NCBI GenBank assembly: GCA_031548675.1 | Contig: JAVBQU010000229.1 | Location: 1-6,996, forward strand | Source of the DNA: JAVBQU01 sp031548675 | GTDB lineage: Bacteria; Bacteroidota; Bacteroidia; Bacteroidales; P3 | Reading direction: 5' to 3' | Length of the DNA stretch: 6,996 nucleotides | Part shown: in pieces, positions 6,144 to 6,996 of the stretch | Position numbering within the stretch: the first letter of the stretch is position 1 | How the letters are laid out: each line of letters opens with the position of its first letter | Position numbers and translations under genes: made by a program | Notes under the pieces: generated by a model | Told to the model about the DNA's origin: nothing | Database searches by the model: none | What the model saw: only the letters and a program-made list of their open reading frames with translations

Positions 6144-6162
6144 CGTTATTGTGTATAACGTT
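6142..6162 (+). repeat. Perfect 8-bp hairpin at the end of permease 2
   Basis: AACGTTAT (6142-6149) and ATAACGTT (6155-6162) form a perfect inverted repeat around the loop TGTGT. The left arm starts inside the TAA stop codon (6141-6143). No T-run follows, so it is not an intrinsic terminator. It may be a processing or stabilising element between the permease and ATPase cistrons, or a protein-binding site. Confidence 0.55.
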
Positions 6163-6172
6163 CAAACGTGAT

Positions 6173-6203
6173 AACCTTGAAACTTTAAAAACCTTCTAAC
6201 TTT
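6173..6203 (+). repeat. AACYTT array, 8-9-nt period, before the ATPase gene
   Basis: AACCTT (6173), AACTTT (6181), AACCTT (6190) and AACTTT (6198) alternate C and T at the fourth base and follow at steps of 8, 9 and 8 nt. The array ends 6 nt before the ATPase start codon, so it forms the untranslated leader of that gene. Confidence 0.6.
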
Positions 6204-6209
6204 ATAAAT

Positions 6210-6896
6210 ATGAACTCAATAATAGAAACTCAAGCCTTATCGAAAATTTACCATGAAAGCGATAATGAAGTATATGCCGTAAATGAGGTAACCCTAAAAA
6301 TAAACCAAGGTGAATTTGTGGCTGTTGTTGGTCCTTCAGGTTCTGGCAAAACCACTTTACTGAACCTTATCGGCGGTTTAGACCAGCCCACTTCGGGCAA
6401 AATAAATATAGACGGCGAAGATTTACATTTTTTAAAACCGTCTGAATTGATTGATTTCAGGCTGAAAAACATCGGTTTTGTATTTCAATCTTACAATTTG
6501 ATTCCGGTGCTTACAGCTAAAGAAAACGTAGCTTTTGTGATGAACTTACAAGGAAAACCAAAAGCCGAATGCGAACAGCGGGCTGTGGAACTTTTACAAG
6601 CTGTAGGTTTGGGCGACCGTGGGAATAGCCGCCCTTCAAAACTATCGGGCGGACAGCAGCAGCGTGTAGCCGTAGCAAGGGCTTTAGCTCCCAAACCCAA
6701 ATTTATTCTGGCAGATGAGCCTACAGCCAATCTAGATAGTAAATCGGCTGAAACTTTGCTGGATATGATGGAGAAATTGAATGTTCAGGAAAATACGACT
6801 TTCATTTTTTCTACCCACGACCCACGTGTAGTGAATAAAGCCCGCCGTGTGATTACACTTGAAGATGGAAAAATTGTGAGTGATGTTACAAAGTAA
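6210..6896 (+). CDS. ABC transporter ATP-binding protein, LolD/MacB type
   Basis: A complete 228-residue ATPase, the usual LolD/MacB-domain size. All motifs are present: Walker A G-P-S-G-S-G-K-T-T (41-49), Q-loop glutamine in V-F-Q (Q93), signature L-S-G-G-Q-Q-Q-R (145-152), Walker B F-I-L-A-D-E (165-170) with catalytic E170, D-loop N-L-D (174-176) and switch His (H203 in S-T-H-D). The run G-G-L-D-Q-P-T-S-G (55-63) is typical of the LolD/MacB/FtsE branch. It would energise the two upstream permeases by a mechanotransmission cycle in which ATP binding and hydrolysis in the cytoplasm drive periplasmic movements, rather than by moving substrate through a channel. It follows permease 2 after 66 bp, a gap larger than that between the permeases and filled by a hairpin and a repeat array. 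It is probably the last gene of the operon. Confidence 0.95.
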   Translation: MNSIIETQALSKIYHESDNEVYAVNEVTLKINQGEFVAVVGPSGSGKTTLLNLIGGLDQPTSGKINIDGEDLHFLKPSELIDFRLKNIGFVFQSYNLIPVLTAKENVAFVMNLQGKPKAECEQRAVELLQAVGLGDRGNSRPSKLSGGQQQRVAVARALAPKPKFILADEPTANLDSKSAETLLDMMEKLNVQENTTFIFSTHDPRVVNKARRVITLEDGKIVSDVTK

Positions 6897-6903
6897 AGCC
6901 CAA

Positions 6904-6944
6904 AAGTTTATAAAGTTAGAATGTTTGTAATGTTGAAAAGGTTT
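6904..6944 (+). repeat. AAGTT-type array (inverted orientation) after the ATPase gene
   Basis: AAGTTT (6904), AAGTTA (6913), ATGTTT (6921), ATGTTG (6930) and AGGTTT (6939) follow at steps of 9, 8, 9 and 9 nt. This is the reverse-complement form of the AACYTT arrays, so the ATPase gene is flanked by oppositely oriented arrays. The first 13 nt of the gap (CAAAAGTTTATAA, 6901-6913) are identical to 2173-2185 after tetR. The window ends in ACTTTATAACTTT (6984-6996), which roughly mirrors the start of this array. No gene or T-rich terminator is seen between 6897 and 6996. Confidence 0.5.
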
Positions 6945-6996
6945 AGAATTCATATAGCTTCAATATATAAATGGTATCTTTTTACTTTATAACTTT

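Noticed and set aside
6173..6944. Periodic short repeats as a possible CRISPR array
   Set aside because: Units are only about 6 nt with 2-3 nt between them, degenerate, and lie on both sides of a coding gene. There are no 25-40-nt repeats, no unique spacers and no cas genes.

Overview
The window looks like chromosomal DNA of a member of the Bacteroidota, probably Bacteroidales-like. The DNA is AT-rich, start codons lack clear Shine-Dalgarno sequences, and a promoter of the TTTG-N19-TAnnTTTG type can be seen. Several proteins also have typical Bacteroidota forms: a short ResB, a CcsA with a long periplasmic N-terminal part, and an orphan four-helix-bundle protein. The assignment rests on reading the sequence and on family knowledge, not on a database search.

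Layout. Positions 1-1409 (minus strand) hold the start of a System II cytochrome c maturation operon: a 246-residue ResB-like protein, then, overlapping by 11 nt, the N-terminal periplasmic part of a CcsA-type protein. That second gene stops at 23-25, but the same frame beyond the stop still looks like the family. It may be one ccsA gene interrupted by a nonsense codon, or a genuinely split gene. A 167-bp divergent region (1410-1576) carries a Bacteroidota-type promoter for resB and, on the other side, a palindromic TetR-type operator embedded in the promoter of a TetR regulator gene (1577-2167).

From 1577 to 6896 all genes point right and form one probable transport operon: the TetR repressor, a secreted LolA-fold (TP_0789-like) protein, two FtsX/MacB/LolC-E-type permeases, and a LolD/MacB-type ATPase. 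Together they suggest a LolCDE-like machine in which the ATPase drives a permease pair that lifts a lipidated or lipophilic molecule from the inner membrane and passes it to the LolA-fold periplasmic carrier. The substrate is unknown, and control by a TetR repressor suggests it is made only under certain conditions.

The operon is interrupted between the LolA-like gene and the first permease by a 119-residue four-helix-bundle gene (23S rRNA intervening-sequence protein family). It is bracketed by two related intergenic units of about 135-147 bp, each with inverted arms (TTAAGAATTAATAGTT type). This looks like an inserted cassette and is the most unusual structure in the window. A second repeat family, degenerate AACYTT units every 8-9 nt, fills the gaps after tetR and on both sides of the ATPase gene, where its orientation is inverted. 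No RNA genes, CRISPR array or insertion sequence were seen. No gene-free stretch exceeds 180 bp.
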